Assembly (NCBI RefSeq): GCF_041435195.1
Contig: NZ_CP108106.1
Location: forward strand, 8,569,001-8,633,000
Length of the DNA: 64,000 bases
Reading direction: 5' to 3'
Source of the DNA: Streptomyces sp. NBC_00224
Lineage (GTDB): Bacteria; Actinomycetota; Actinomycetes; Streptomycetales; Streptomycetaceae
Within the stretch, counting starts at the first letter, position 1, and the number at the start of each line of letters is the position of its first letter. Made by a program: the position numbers and the translations under genes. The notes beneath the pieces were generated by a model. It was not told where the DNA came from. It did not search any database and worked only from the letters and a program-made list of their open reading frames with translations. Of this stretch, positions 17,619 to 25,373 are shown in pieces.

Positions 17619-17663
17619 GACTACGGTATAGTCACCGATGATTACCGTCAACATAGGTGACTA
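17619..17663. promoter_or_regulatory. Candidate MarR operator between divergent genes
   Basis: GACTA-CGGTA-TAGTC at 17619-17633 is a perfect 5-bp inverted repeat. TAGTCACC at 17629-17636 also forms a perfect 8-bp inverted repeat with GGTGACTA at 17656-17663. The shared half-site GACTA occurs three times, between the serine hydrolase start and the MarR start. MarR proteins bind such dyads over promoters. The AT-rich TACGGTATA is a possible -10 region. Confidence 0.5.
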
Positions 17664-17683
17664 ACTTGAGGGATGGCTGGCCG

Positions 17684-18151
17684 ATGCGTCGGAGTGAGAC
17701 CAAACGCGACAACCCTGACCTGGGGATTCTGGCCGCCGGCCTGCTGTTCGGCATCCAGCGTGAGCTGTTCGCGCGGCTGGCCGAGGACGGCTTCGGTGAC
17801 CTGCGCCCGCAACACGGCGCGATCCTGGCATTCCTCGACGCCGAGGGCAGTCGTGCCACTGACCTGGCGCGCCGCTCCGGCCAGCACAAACAGGTAGTCG
17901 GCAAGCTCGTCGACGAGCTCGAAGCCCTCGGCTACCTATACCGGGAGCCGGATCCCGCGGACCGACGTGCCAAGCTCGTGCTGCCCACCGGGCGGGGCCT
18001 GGCGCAGATGAAGCGCTCCGACGCCATCCTCGCCGACATCGAGCGCCGCCACGCGCACGAACTCGGCGCCGACGACTACGCCGCGTTCAAGCACGCGTTC
18101 ACGAAGCTGGTCGACCACCAGCGCCACCAGTCGACCAAGGCCGGCTCCTGA
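17684..18151 (+). CDS. MarR-family transcriptional regulator
   Basis: 155 residues from ATG 17684, with GAGGGA 10 nt upstream; GTG 17657 is a longer alternative but lies inside the operator dyad. It has the winged-helix MarR fold: LLFGIQRELFARL, RPQHGAILAFLDAEGSRATDLARRSG recognition region, QVVGKLVDELEALGYL, and the wing DPADRRAKLVLPT. It probably represses the divergent serine hydrolase and itself through the intergenic dyads. The ligand is unknown. Confidence 0.88.
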   Translation: MRRSETKRDNPDLGILAAGLLFGIQRELFARLAEDGFGDLRPQHGAILAFLDAEGSRATDLARRSGQHKQVVGKLVDELEALGYLYREPDPADRRAKLVLPTGRGLAQMKRSDAILADIERRHAHELGADDYAAFKHAFTKLVDHQRHQSTKAGS

Positions 18152-18249
18152 CGTTGTCGTCGAAAGTCATCGAATGTCGTCAGTGAACCTCTTTCATCCC
18201 TTCTCCGGAGGGTGAAGGTGCAGGTCAGCAGGGGTGCCTGTGACATGGC

Positions 18250-18305
18250 GAAGCCCCCGTCGTTGGTGTGGTGATTCCACTCATCACATCGACGCCGGGG
18301 GCTTC
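18250..18305 (+). repeat. Conserved hairpin at the transposase translation start
   Basis: GAAGCCCCCG (18250-18259) pairs perfectly with CGGGGGCTTC (18296-18305); the first possible start codon (GTG 18268) lies in the loop and TTG 18307 follows the right arm by one base. The same hairpin, with a compensatory base change, is present in the diverged copy at 46943-47837. It could limit transposase expression from transcription entering the IS. Confidence 0.6.
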
Positions 18306-19071
18306 GTTGGTTCCGTATCCTGCCATGCTCGATGTGCCGCACGAGCTTGTTGAGCATGTTTCCTGGCTGCTGCATGCCCGCAGACTGGAGATCAACTCGC
18401 CCTGGCGCAGGCTCGGTTGCTTCAAGCAGGCTCTTCTTGCGCTGGCTCATCTACGGAAGAACGAGACGTTCGCCCAGCTCGGGGCAGGTTTCGGTGTGTC
18501 CGAAGCCACCGCATGGAGGTACGTCGACGAGACACTCGAGGTCCTGGCCGCCTGGGCACCGGGCCTGCGAGAAGCTCTCGTCGGCCTGGGTGACGGCGAC
18601 TTCGTCATCGTTGACGGCACCCTGATACCCACTGACCGGATCAGGGCGGGCGAGCCCTACTACTCGCAGAAGCACAAGAAGCACGGGATGAACGTGCAGG
18701 TCATTGCCCGTCCCGACGGGACACCCCTGTGGTTCTCGAGGGCTCTGCCCGGCCGGACCCACGACCTGACCGCGGCCCGTGCTCACGGAATCGTCCAGGC
18801 TTGTCTGACCCGGCAGATCCTCATCCTCGCCGACCGGGCCTACCAAGGAGCCGGTGCCACCGTCCGTACTCCCTACTACCACCACCGCATCCAGCCGTCG
18901 CAATACCAGCGGTTCAACCGCGTACACGCCCGCCTCCGGGCTCCGGGCGAACGCGCCTTCGCCCGCCTCAAGTCCTGGCGCGTTCTTCGCCGGACCAGAT
19001 GCTCCACCAACCGCGTTGGACGTATCATCGCGGCCGTTCACACCCTCCTCACCTGCAGCTATTCAAGATGA
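18268..19071 (+). CDS. IS5-family DDE transposase (copy 1)
   Basis: Up to 267 residues. GTG 18268 gives the longest frame, but TTG 18307 or ATG 18325 (MLDVPHELVEHV) are realistic starts because the longer form begins inside a hairpin. The N-terminal helix-turn-helix (FAQLGAGFGVSEATAWRYV) is followed by a DDE_Tnp_4-type domain: Asp in VIVDGTLIPTDR, Asp in ILADRAYQGAG, Glu in APGERAFARLKSWRVL. Intact and probably active, given the near-identical copies. Confidence 0.9.
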   Translation: MVIPLITSTPGASLVPYPAMLDVPHELVEHVSWLLHARRLEINSPWRRLGCFKQALLALAHLRKNETFAQLGAGFGVSEATAWRYVDETLEVLAAWAPGLREALVGLGDGDFVIVDGTLIPTDRIRAGEPYYSQKHKKHGMNVQVIARPDGTPLWFSRALPGRTHDLTAARAHGIVQACLTRQILILADRAYQGAGATVRTPYYHHRIQPSQYQRFNRVHARLRAPGERAFARLKSWRVLRRTRCSTNRVGRIIAAVHTLLTCSYSR

Positions 19072-19119
19072 AAGAGGTTCAGTGAAGGGCTGAACCGGCA
19101 CAACGCCGTGGGCACGGAG

Positions 19120-19720
19120 CCGTTGCTGGGTATGGGTCGGCATGCGAGCTCGCGCCGCAGAGGGATACGTACCGCCCCCGCAGCTTTCGCAGGGTGTCGG
19201 TGTCGAAGCCGGTGCCGACCTTGCCCGCGTAACGCAGCCGTCCGTCCTCGTCGTGGTGGCCGAGCAGGAGGGCGTCGAATCCGATTCGGCTGCCGGAGTG
19301 TTCTGTGAAGCCCCCGATCACGAACTCCTGGCCGCCCCGCTGGTCACGCAGCGCGCGCTGCGTGTCGTCGAGGGGGTCGGGGTGGCGGGTGAGCAGGCCG
19401 GTGACCTTGCGGGGCGACAGGGACGCGTGGTTGGCCTCGACGCGGCCCTGGTTGATGTAGCGGACCAGGAGGTTGGCGCTGCCGGTGTAGCCCTGCTCGC
19501 GGATCTTCGAGAGCAGGTGGGTGACGGGGACGGCCGGGTCATCCGTGCGGCGTTTGCGCAGGTGGTCGCGGTAGGGATCGACGAGGCAGGACCGGTGGAC
19601 GGGGGCGTGGACCATGCGGTCCGGCTCGGTGGCGCGGGCGTAGCGTTTGACGGTGTTCAGCGAGAGGCCCAGACGGCGGGCGCAGGCAAGCAGGTCCACG
19701 CCTTGAGACGGCTCGACGCC
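19120..19720 (-). pseudogene. Chimera of ISL3 transposase fragment and ATP-dependent DNA ligase C-terminus
   Basis: One minus-strand frame joins two unrelated fragments. From about 19720 to 19341 it matches the helix-turn-helix region of ISL3 transposases (LSLNTVKRYARATEPDRM, REQGYTGSANLLVRYINQGR, LSPRKVTGLLTRHPDPL). From about 19340 it switches to the OB-fold end of LigD/LigC-type ligases (EFVIGGFTEHSGSRIGFDA, LRYAGKVGTGFDTDTLRKL). Neither is complete, and catalytic parts of both are absent. The splice at about 19340 marks an illegitimate recombination or deletion. No function is expected. Confidence 0.65.
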
Positions 19721-20133
19721 GCCCACCGTCTGCCCCGGCTGCGCAAGCTGTGGGCCGACAGTGCCTTCCGCACCACCGTCCTCGATTACGCCGCATCCGG
19801 GGCGCTGGCGCGGGGGCGGACGGGGACAGCGACACGACGCCCACTCCTGATGTCCAGGGCGCGGTGGTGTCAGCGTAGGCATCCACGGTGCGGGCACCGG
19901 CGTTTGAGCACCTCCGGACAAGAAACCGCCGCCGGTGTGTGTGCGGCTCAACCGGGTGGGTTGCGCGCCCTGCGTCAGAGACCGAACTTCGGTCCGTACG
20001 CACGCACTTGCTGCTGGTGCGGGGCCCGGAGTTATGGGCTGCGAATGAATTCGACGCTCCGCGCCGTGTGCGGGCTGCCTCATCGCGTATGTAGAAGAAG
20101 GCGAGGTTCGCCGAAAGGGCGTGAAGGAGCAGC
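19721..20133. other. Gene-free stretch
   Basis: About 410 bp without a supportable gene. A plus-strand stretch near 19703-19800 (KLWADSAFRTTVLDYAA) is faintly IS5-like. The end (AAGGAG at about 20124) is the ribosome binding site of the next frame. Confidence 0.4.
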
Positions 20134-20466
20134 GATGAGGAAACGGCACCCGGTGCCCGCGGGGTTAGGGCTGGTTCTCGCGGCGGTGCTGATCACATCG
20201 ACGGCCAGTTCATGTTCTCCTGCGACGACGCGCCCGGACGCCTGTCGGTACGGCCCGACCGGCCGACGATGTACCGCATCGGCTGCACGATGACCGCCGG
20301 ATCGTCCGGGTGCGGTTGGTTCACCACGGGTCCCGGCGGACAACTGCTGCTCACCTCCAACGCGTCGATCGGGCCGGCCGACAACACCTGGCTGGCGGGG
20401 CCGAGCCTGGGCCCGGAGGCCAATGAGGTCTACGCGTCCGTCAGCAGAAAATTCGCCTTCTCATGA
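20134..20466 (+). pseudogene. Small secreted protein, probably frameshifted
   Basis: ATG 20134 follows a good AAGGAG and opens a clear lipoprotein/signal-type leader (GLGLVLAAVLITSTASSCS). That frame stops at 20293. The sensible continuation is in another frame: GQFMFSCDDAPGRLSVRPD, MYRIGCTMTAGSSGCGWF, ASVSRKFAFS, ending at 20466 with four Cys. The register change falls near 20195-20210, right after the leader, which suggests a single indel. The domain is not recognised. It lies 40 bp upstream of the papain-like protease gene. Confidence 0.4.
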
Positions 20467-20505
20467 GGCACACCACTGATGAGCAGAGACAGCCCGGGAG
20501 ACACG

Positions 20506-21084
20506 ATGAAGAAGCTCGTTTTCACTCAGCTCGCCCAGGAAGAGAGCAACTGGTGCTGGGTTGCCACCGGGCTGAGTATCGCCCAGTACTTCGGTCGCGG
20601 CACGGAATTGAGGCAGGCTGATTTCTACCTCAAAGCCGGGGGACCCCTCGGGAACGTACCCGAGCCCGAGCCCGGCACCTGGAACCTGACCGCAGGTCTG
20701 CAGCAGGTTCAGGTCGGCTGGCAGGAACTCGGGCTGGCGCCGGGCACCCTTGCCGTCGGAACGGTCAAGGAGGAGAGCAACGGAGCCACTGCCGTCGCCG
20801 GCATCCTCGACTTCGATGTCATCAAGGAGGAGATCGAAGCGGGTCGGCCCATTCTGACCAGGGTGGGGCGTGCGGCCGGTGATCACGCCCTTGTCATCTA
20901 CGGCTACGACGCCGAGACCGACGGTGGCACGGTCCACTTCAGCGATCCCTGGGCGCGGAGCAGTTTCGCCACTGACAGTCCGCCGAGGGACACTTACCAG
21001 AGCATGCCCTACTCCGCCTATGTCGAGAACATGGAGTTTCGGTGGTTGCAGTCGGCATACCGGATTGGGCAGGAGCCGGGGTGA
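20506..21084 (+). CDS. Papain-like cysteine protease (C39/C70-like)
   Basis: 192 residues from ATG 20506 with GGGAG at 5 nt (ATG 20479 is a weaker upstream choice). The catalytic Cys is in EESNWCWVATGLSIAQYFG, His in AGDHALVIYGYD and Asp in VHFSDPW, the order seen in C39-like and AvrRpt2-type papain-fold proteases. It lacks a signal peptide and a nucleotide-binding or transport domain, so it is not a bacteriocin ABC exporter. It is followed 440 bp later by a HINT/NucA toxin; it might process that toxin or be an effector itself. Substrate unknown. Confidence 0.75.
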   Translation: MKKLVFTQLAQEESNWCWVATGLSIAQYFGRGTELRQADFYLKAGGPLGNVPEPEPGTWNLTAGLQQVQVGWQELGLAPGTLAVGTVKEESNGATAVAGILDFDVIKEEIEAGRPILTRVGRAAGDHALVIYGYDAETDGGTVHFSDPWARSSFATDSPPRDTYQSMPYSAYVENMEFRWLQSAYRIGQEPG

Positions 21085-21524
21085 AGATGATCGTTTCCGG
21101 GAGAATTTCGCGACGCGCCACGATCCGTTCGTGAGCCGCCCGACGATCCGTTACATCCCCACCACCGGGCATCCGTATATGAAAGCGGTCTACCTCGTCC
21201 CGCGACCCCAGTAGAGACGGTCGTAATACGGCCCGAACGGTGTGCCGACGCCGCGGAGTTCGGATGCAAGCGGAGCGAAAGAAATAATAAAAACATCACC
21301 GCAGTCCGAGCGCAACCGGTCGATCAACCGCTCCGTGATGCCGGTCGGCATGGGGTCTGTTACGCGCAACTCCACGCCGTCCAGACCGTAATGGAGGGGG
21401 AGAGCGATAGCGGCCGTGAGCAGAGTGACCCCGGCAATACGGCATAGTGACCTTACTGTCCTGGGGCTTCATTTCTGTCATGCGGCATGCTAGGCGCGGG
21501 ACTTGCGGGCAGAGGTAATTCGGT
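21085..21524. other. Intergenic stretch with a doubtful minus-strand small frame
   Basis: 440 bp. The minus strand has a 61-codon frame (21190-21375, GTG start; DPMPTGITERLIDRL, GTPFGPYYDRLYWGRG), preceded in frame by a hydrophobic stretch (GVTLLTAAIALPL) but with no start codon for it. It might be the end of a broken membrane or secreted protein. The plus strand near 21130-21214 encodes a short tail (RYIPTTGHPYMKAVYLVPR) without a start. AGAGGT at 21511 is the toxin's ribosome binding site. Confidence 0.35.
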
Positions 21525-24056
21525 GTGACTGACGACAATATCCGGGCGTCCGGAGCGTATGAGGAGACGATTCAGATGGACGACCACGCTGGGGATGCAA
21601 CTGACGGAAAGCGTCAGGAAAAAACCGGGCAGCAGGACTCGCTGATCCGCGCACCACGATCCGCTCCCGTCGCATCCGGGCCCGCGAACGCAGCTGATCT
21701 GCGCATCGCCTCGAAGCGGGCGTACTACGACAACAATCTGCCGTTCGGTCAGGCCGAGACGATCAGTGTGTACGTGTACAACGCGGGGCCCGCCGTCGCT
21801 CGTGCGGTGACCGTGGAGCTGCCGTACACCTCCTCGATGAACGGGGAAGCACTCACCAAATCGCTGCGCCGGGCGCAGGTACCGCTCGACGTCCAGCCCT
21901 CACAGGCACTGAAGGGGAACAACCTCTCCTGGAAGGACGCCGGTTCATTCCACTCCTCTGTGCGTGATTGGATCGTCGAGTGTTCGCTGGGCGACCTCGC
22001 GCCGTACACGCTGCTCGAAGTGAGCGTGAGTTTCCCCATGACGCACGGAGAGAGCTATACCGACCGCCCATTGACCGCCACGGTGTCCTCCCAGACCCCT
22101 GACCCGGATCTCCGCACCGCCTCCGCCCACTACGTCATCACGCCCAACCACCATCACGACGGGCCCCGGTACTGGCAGAGGGAAGGCGCCTGGGAGCAGT
22201 TGGACACCGCCGGGCCGGCCCCGCTGGAGCCGATCGACCAGGCTGATCTGCGTATCGCCTCGAAACGGGCGCGCTACAACAACGACCTGCCTCTTGGCCA
22301 GGCCGAGACGATCAGTGTGTACGTGTACAACGCGGGGCCCGCCGTCGCTCGTGCGGTGACCGTGGAGCTGCCCTACACGTCCTCCATGGACTGGAACGCA
22401 CGCACCACCTCGCTGCGCAGGACATGGGTTCCGCCGGGTGTCGCCCCGCAGGAGGCGCTGAGGGCAAACGGCGTCCTGTTATGGGAGGACCACAGGTCTT
22501 TCCGTTCCTCTGTGCGTGATTGGAACATCGAGTGTTCGCTGGGCGACCTCGCGCCGTACACGCTGCTCGAAGTGAGTGTGCGTTTCCCCATGACGCGCGG
22601 AAAGAGCTATACCGACCGCCGGTTGACCGCCACGGTGTCCTCCCGGACCCCCGGTTCCCGTTCCGGTGCCATTTCCACCCAATACGCCATCACTCCCAAC
22701 CACGACGAGGACGGCTCCGGCTACTGGCAGAAGGAAGGGGCCTGGGATCAACTGGGCGAGCAGTGGAACCCGGACGAGGACCCCGGGCAGCCTTCCCCGA
22801 CCGGCTGGAGGCTGACGACCCCGGTCATCACGAGTCAGTCGGGGGAGACCCGCACCGACACCGCCATCAGCGACGTGTACTTCTCCCAGACCTCCGCCGA
22901 CGCCCGGGCGAAACCCGCCGTCACCAGCCTCGACCCCGTGCGGCGCATCTTCACAGCCGCTCAACTGGACGGCGGCTCGGTCACGCGCCACGTGCAGCAC
23001 GGCTACCGCATCACCGTCAGCCTCGACCGCACCACCGCACAGGCCTACATTGCTGCCCCCGACACCCTCGTCTCGCTCGTGCCGTCCCAGCACCAGGTTG
23101 CGGGCGGAGAGAGGGAGGTTCTCGTCGGGGGGTGGTTTGCGGTGAAGCATCTGTGGCCCGGCGCCCGGCTGAACGGGATGAGTGCGCAGGGGAAGCCGGT
23201 CGAGGCATACGTGGTGCGGGTCGAACCGGTCCGCCTCGACCACACCGACCCGGGCGAGAACCAGTGGGTGCAGCTGAAGGTCCACAGTCATTCCCACAGC
23301 TATGTGGTGGGGACCGCTGACCGGGGAGGGCTCCTGGCCCACAACGGCGGTGGCCGCAAGGCTGGACCTGCCGCACTGCCGGTCATGCTGGGCACCGCCC
23401 AGCGGGCCGCACAGCGGCTGATCGCCACCCACCACACCACGACCGCCGCCCCCCATGGCTACTTCCTGCGCGCACGCCGCCCGACCGAACCCCGGCCGGT
23501 GCGCGCTGCCGGCTCGCTGCCGCTTCCCGAGGGTGTCCCGCGCCGTGACGAGGCAGGCCGCTGGCTGCTCTACCTCTACGAGGAGGCGTCGCCCGGGGTG
23601 GTGCAGAACGCACGCGAGGCGGTCGCCGCCGGAAGCCCGTGGGAACTGACGTATGACCCCGGCCATCCCGGTCGGCGCACCGCGGCCCTGCGAGGAACGC
23701 CGCTGCAGAGCGTGCTGCTTACGCTGCCCGCCTCAGGGACCGGCGGCGGAGCCGGCCGCCACGGCCAGCTCGACCGCGACGAGTATCCCCCCACCATCGC
23801 CCGGGAGGGAGGCGACCTCGCGCGCGTCATGTACATCGAGACCGAGGACAACCAGTCCGCCGGCAGGCTGGTGGGGCGTCAGATTCAGGCGTACATGAGC
23901 TCGGACGATCCCGACGCGCCGTCCGGCACGTCGGTACGTATGCGCCGGGGCGACCGCTTCCGGTACGCGGTCATCCATGAGGGATACGGCTCCGTCGAGT
24001 ACCTGGGCGACGGTCACCTGGACGATACGGCGATCGAGCCGCCGCCACGCGACTGA
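21525..24056 (+). CDS. Polymorphic toxin: two DUF11-like units, degenerate HINT, NucA/NucB nuclease
   Basis: 843 residues from GTG 21525 (AGAGGT 8 nt upstream). After a hydrophilic N-terminus without a signal peptide come two tandem beta-sandwich units (about 58-235 and 241-420), each with DLRIASKRA, GQAETISVYVYNAGPAVARA and SLGDLAPYTLLEVSV; the repeat period is 183 residues. Residues about 440-607 look like a HINT domain with the C-terminal HSHSYVVGTADRGGLLAHN but no N-terminal catalytic Cys. The C-terminus (Asp752-Glu-Tyr-Pro, IAREGGDLARVMYIETEDNQSAG) matches NucA/NucB DNases. The stop codon TGA uses the first two bases of the inserted IS, so the native end may be lost. No immunity gene follows. 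Confidence 0.8.
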   Translation: MTDDNIRASGAYEETIQMDDHAGDATDGKRQEKTGQQDSLIRAPRSAPVASGPANAADLRIASKRAYYDNNLPFGQAETISVYVYNAGPAVARAVTVELPYTSSMNGEALTKSLRRAQVPLDVQPSQALKGNNLSWKDAGSFHSSVRDWIVECSLGDLAPYTLLEVSVSFPMTHGESYTDRPLTATVSSQTPDPDLRTASAHYVITPNHHHDGPRYWQREGAWEQLDTAGPAPLEPIDQADLRIASKRARYNNDLPLGQAETISVYVYNAGPAVARAVTVELPYTSSMDWNARTTSLRRTWVPPGVAPQEALRANGVLLWEDHRSFRSSVRDWNIECSLGDLAPYTLLEVSVRFPMTRGKSYTDRRLTATVSSRTPGSRSGAISTQYAITPNHDEDGSGYWQKEGAWDQLGEQWNPDEDPGQPSPTGWRLTTPVITSQSGETRTDTAISDVYFSQTSADARAKPAVTSLDPVRRIFTAAQLDGGSVTRHVQHGYRITVSLDRTTAQAYIAAPDTLVSLVPSQHQVAGGEREVLVGGWFAVKHLWPGARLNGMSAQGKPVEAYVVRVEPVRLDHTDPGENQWVQLKVHSHSHSYVVGTADRGGLLAHNGGGRKAGPAALPVMLGTAQRAAQRLIATHHTTTAAPHGYFLRARRPTEPRPVRAAGSLPLPEGVPRRDEAGRWLLYLYEEASPGVVQNAREAVAAGSPWELTYDPGHPGRRTAALRGTPLQSVLLTLPASGTGGGAGRHGQLDRDEYPPTIAREGGDLARVMYIETEDNQSAGRLVGRQIQAYMSSDDPDAPSGTSVRMRRGDRFRYAVIHEGYGSVEYLGDGHLDDTAIEPPPRD

Positions 24057-24950
24057 ACCTCTTTCATCCTGAATAGCTGCAGGTCAAGAGGGTGTGGATG
24101 GCTTGCACTGTGCTGCTGATGCGGTTGGTTGAGCAGCGGGCTCGGCGGAGGACGCGCCAGGACTTGAGTCGGGCGAAGGCCCGCTCGCCTGGCGCTCTCA
24201 GTCGGGCGTGGTCGCGGTTGAACTGCTGGTAGTGTTCTGGTTGTTCGCGGTGGTGGTAGTACGGGGTGCGGACGGTGGCGCTGGCGCCCTGGTAGGCGCG
24301 GTTGGCCAGGATGAGGATCTGCCGGGTCAGGCAGGCTTGGACGATGCCGTGGGCGCGGGCCGCGGTCAGGTCATGGGTCCGTCCTGGTAGTGCACGTGAG
24401 AACCAGAGCGGTGTCCCGCCGGGGCGGGCGATGACCTGCACGTTCATCCCGTGCTTCTTGTGCTTCTGCGAGTAGTAGGGCTCGCCCGCCCTGATCCGGT
24501 CAGTGGGTATCAGGGTGCCGTCAACGATGACGAAGTCGCCGTCACCCAGGCCGACGAGAGCTTCTCGCAGGCCCGGTGCCCAGGCGGCCAGGACCTCGAG
24601 TGTCTCGTCGACGTACCTCCATGCGGTGGCTTCGGACACACCGAAACCTGCCCCGAGCTGGGCGAACGTCTCGTTCTTCCGTAGATGAGCCAGCGCAAGA
24701 AGAGCCTGCTTGAAGCAACCGAGCCTGCGCCAGGGCGAGTTGATCTCCAGTCTGCGGGCATGCAGCAGCCAGGAAACATGCTCAACAAGCTCGTGCGGCA
24801 CATCGAGCATGGCAGGATACGGAACCAACGAAGCCCCCGGCGTCGATGTGATGAGTGGAATCACCACACCAACGACGGGGGCTTCGCCATGTCACAGGCA
24901 CCCCTGCTGACCTGCACCTTCACCCTCCGGAGAAGGGATGAAAGAGGTTC
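24055..24950 (-). mobile_element. IS5-type element, copy 2 (896 bp), hybrid
   Basis: Same terminal repeats (GAACCTCTTTCATC) and length as copy 1, but inverted. The half carrying the transposase start (24440-24950) matches copies 1 and 3, while the other half is clearly diverged. The flanks are ACT on the left and ATT on the right, not a target duplication. This is the signature of recombination between different copies. It abuts the toxin gene, forming its stop. Confidence 0.85.
24064..24867 (-). CDS. IS5-family DDE transposase (copy 2, hybrid)
   Basis: Full-length frame of up to 267 residues, with the same start-site hairpin as copy 1. The first two thirds equal copy 1; the C-terminal third differs at many positions (ILANRAYQGASATV, HREQPEHYQQFNRDH, RISSTVQAIHTLL) although the Glu box APGERAFARLKSWRVL is kept. 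The second catalytic Asp in LADRAY is Asn here (LANRAY), so this copy is likely inactive unless another Asp serves. Confidence 0.85.
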   Translation of the reverse strand: MVIPLITSTPGASLVPYPAMLDVPHELVEHVSWLLHARRLEINSPWRRLGCFKQALLALAHLRKNETFAQLGAGFGVSEATAWRYVDETLEVLAAWAPGLREALVGLGDGDFVIVDGTLIPTDRIRAGEPYYSQKHKKHGMNVQVIARPGGTPLWFSRALPGRTHDLTAARAHGIVQACLTRQILILANRAYQGASATVRTPYYHHREQPEHYQQFNRDHARLRAPGERAFARLKSWRVLRRARCSTNRISSTVQAIHTLLTCSYSG

Positions 24951-25373
24951 ATTGGCGCTGGGTGAACTGGGTTCCCGTCGGTGGCGACGCTGGACAGCTT
25001 GTTCTGCCATGGGCTGACCAGGCCAAGATTAAAGTCGACGTCGGACGCGGGCGACAGCCAGGACGATATTCGCGCTGTCACCACGGCGCGGCAACGCGCC
25101 AACATCAACTTAGAAGACCCGTTCTATTTACAGGCCCGGATGAGAGACCTTCGGTGGCTTGGTGGTGCCGGTCTCTCGTGTCTCTTGGCGCGGGTTTGTT
25201 TCTCTTGGTTGTGTCCGCGCTTTGGATGTACTGGTGTCCTATGGGGGTGTGTCAATGGCCTTTGTCTGTGTCGCTCGTGCGGGGTCATGTTGTGGCGTGT
25301 CGGAGTTGGCAGGGTGCGGATCGTGGGAGTCTGTGCGCAGTCGGGCTTCATGATGAGGGGAAGAGGGTGGGTT
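24951..25373. other. Gene-free stretch before the TnpB-like gene
   Basis: 423 bp. Frames are open through it but show no known family. From 25170 it is G/T-rich with repeated TCTCTTGG and GTGTC motifs, unlike coding sequence, and may be the left end or promoter of the TnpB-like unit. Any immunity gene for the NucA toxin would be expected in this position, and none is recognisable. Confidence 0.4.

Larger units (their letters stand above)
18185..19080 (+). mobile_element. IS5-type element, copy 1 (896 bp), intact
   Basis: Ends GAACCTCTTTCATC / GATGAAAGAGGTTC are perfect terminal inverted repeats, with a 3-bp target duplication AGT (18182-18184 and 19081-19083). It carries one transposase gene. 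Near-identical copies lie at 24055-24950 and 38708-39603, and a diverged one at 46943-47837. It inserted just after the MarR gene. Confidence 0.9.

Noticed and set aside
19703..19812. Plus-strand IS5-like phrase KLWADSAFRTTVLDYAA
   Set aside because: Too short and without flanking transposase motifs; it also overlaps the ISL3 fragment on the other strand.
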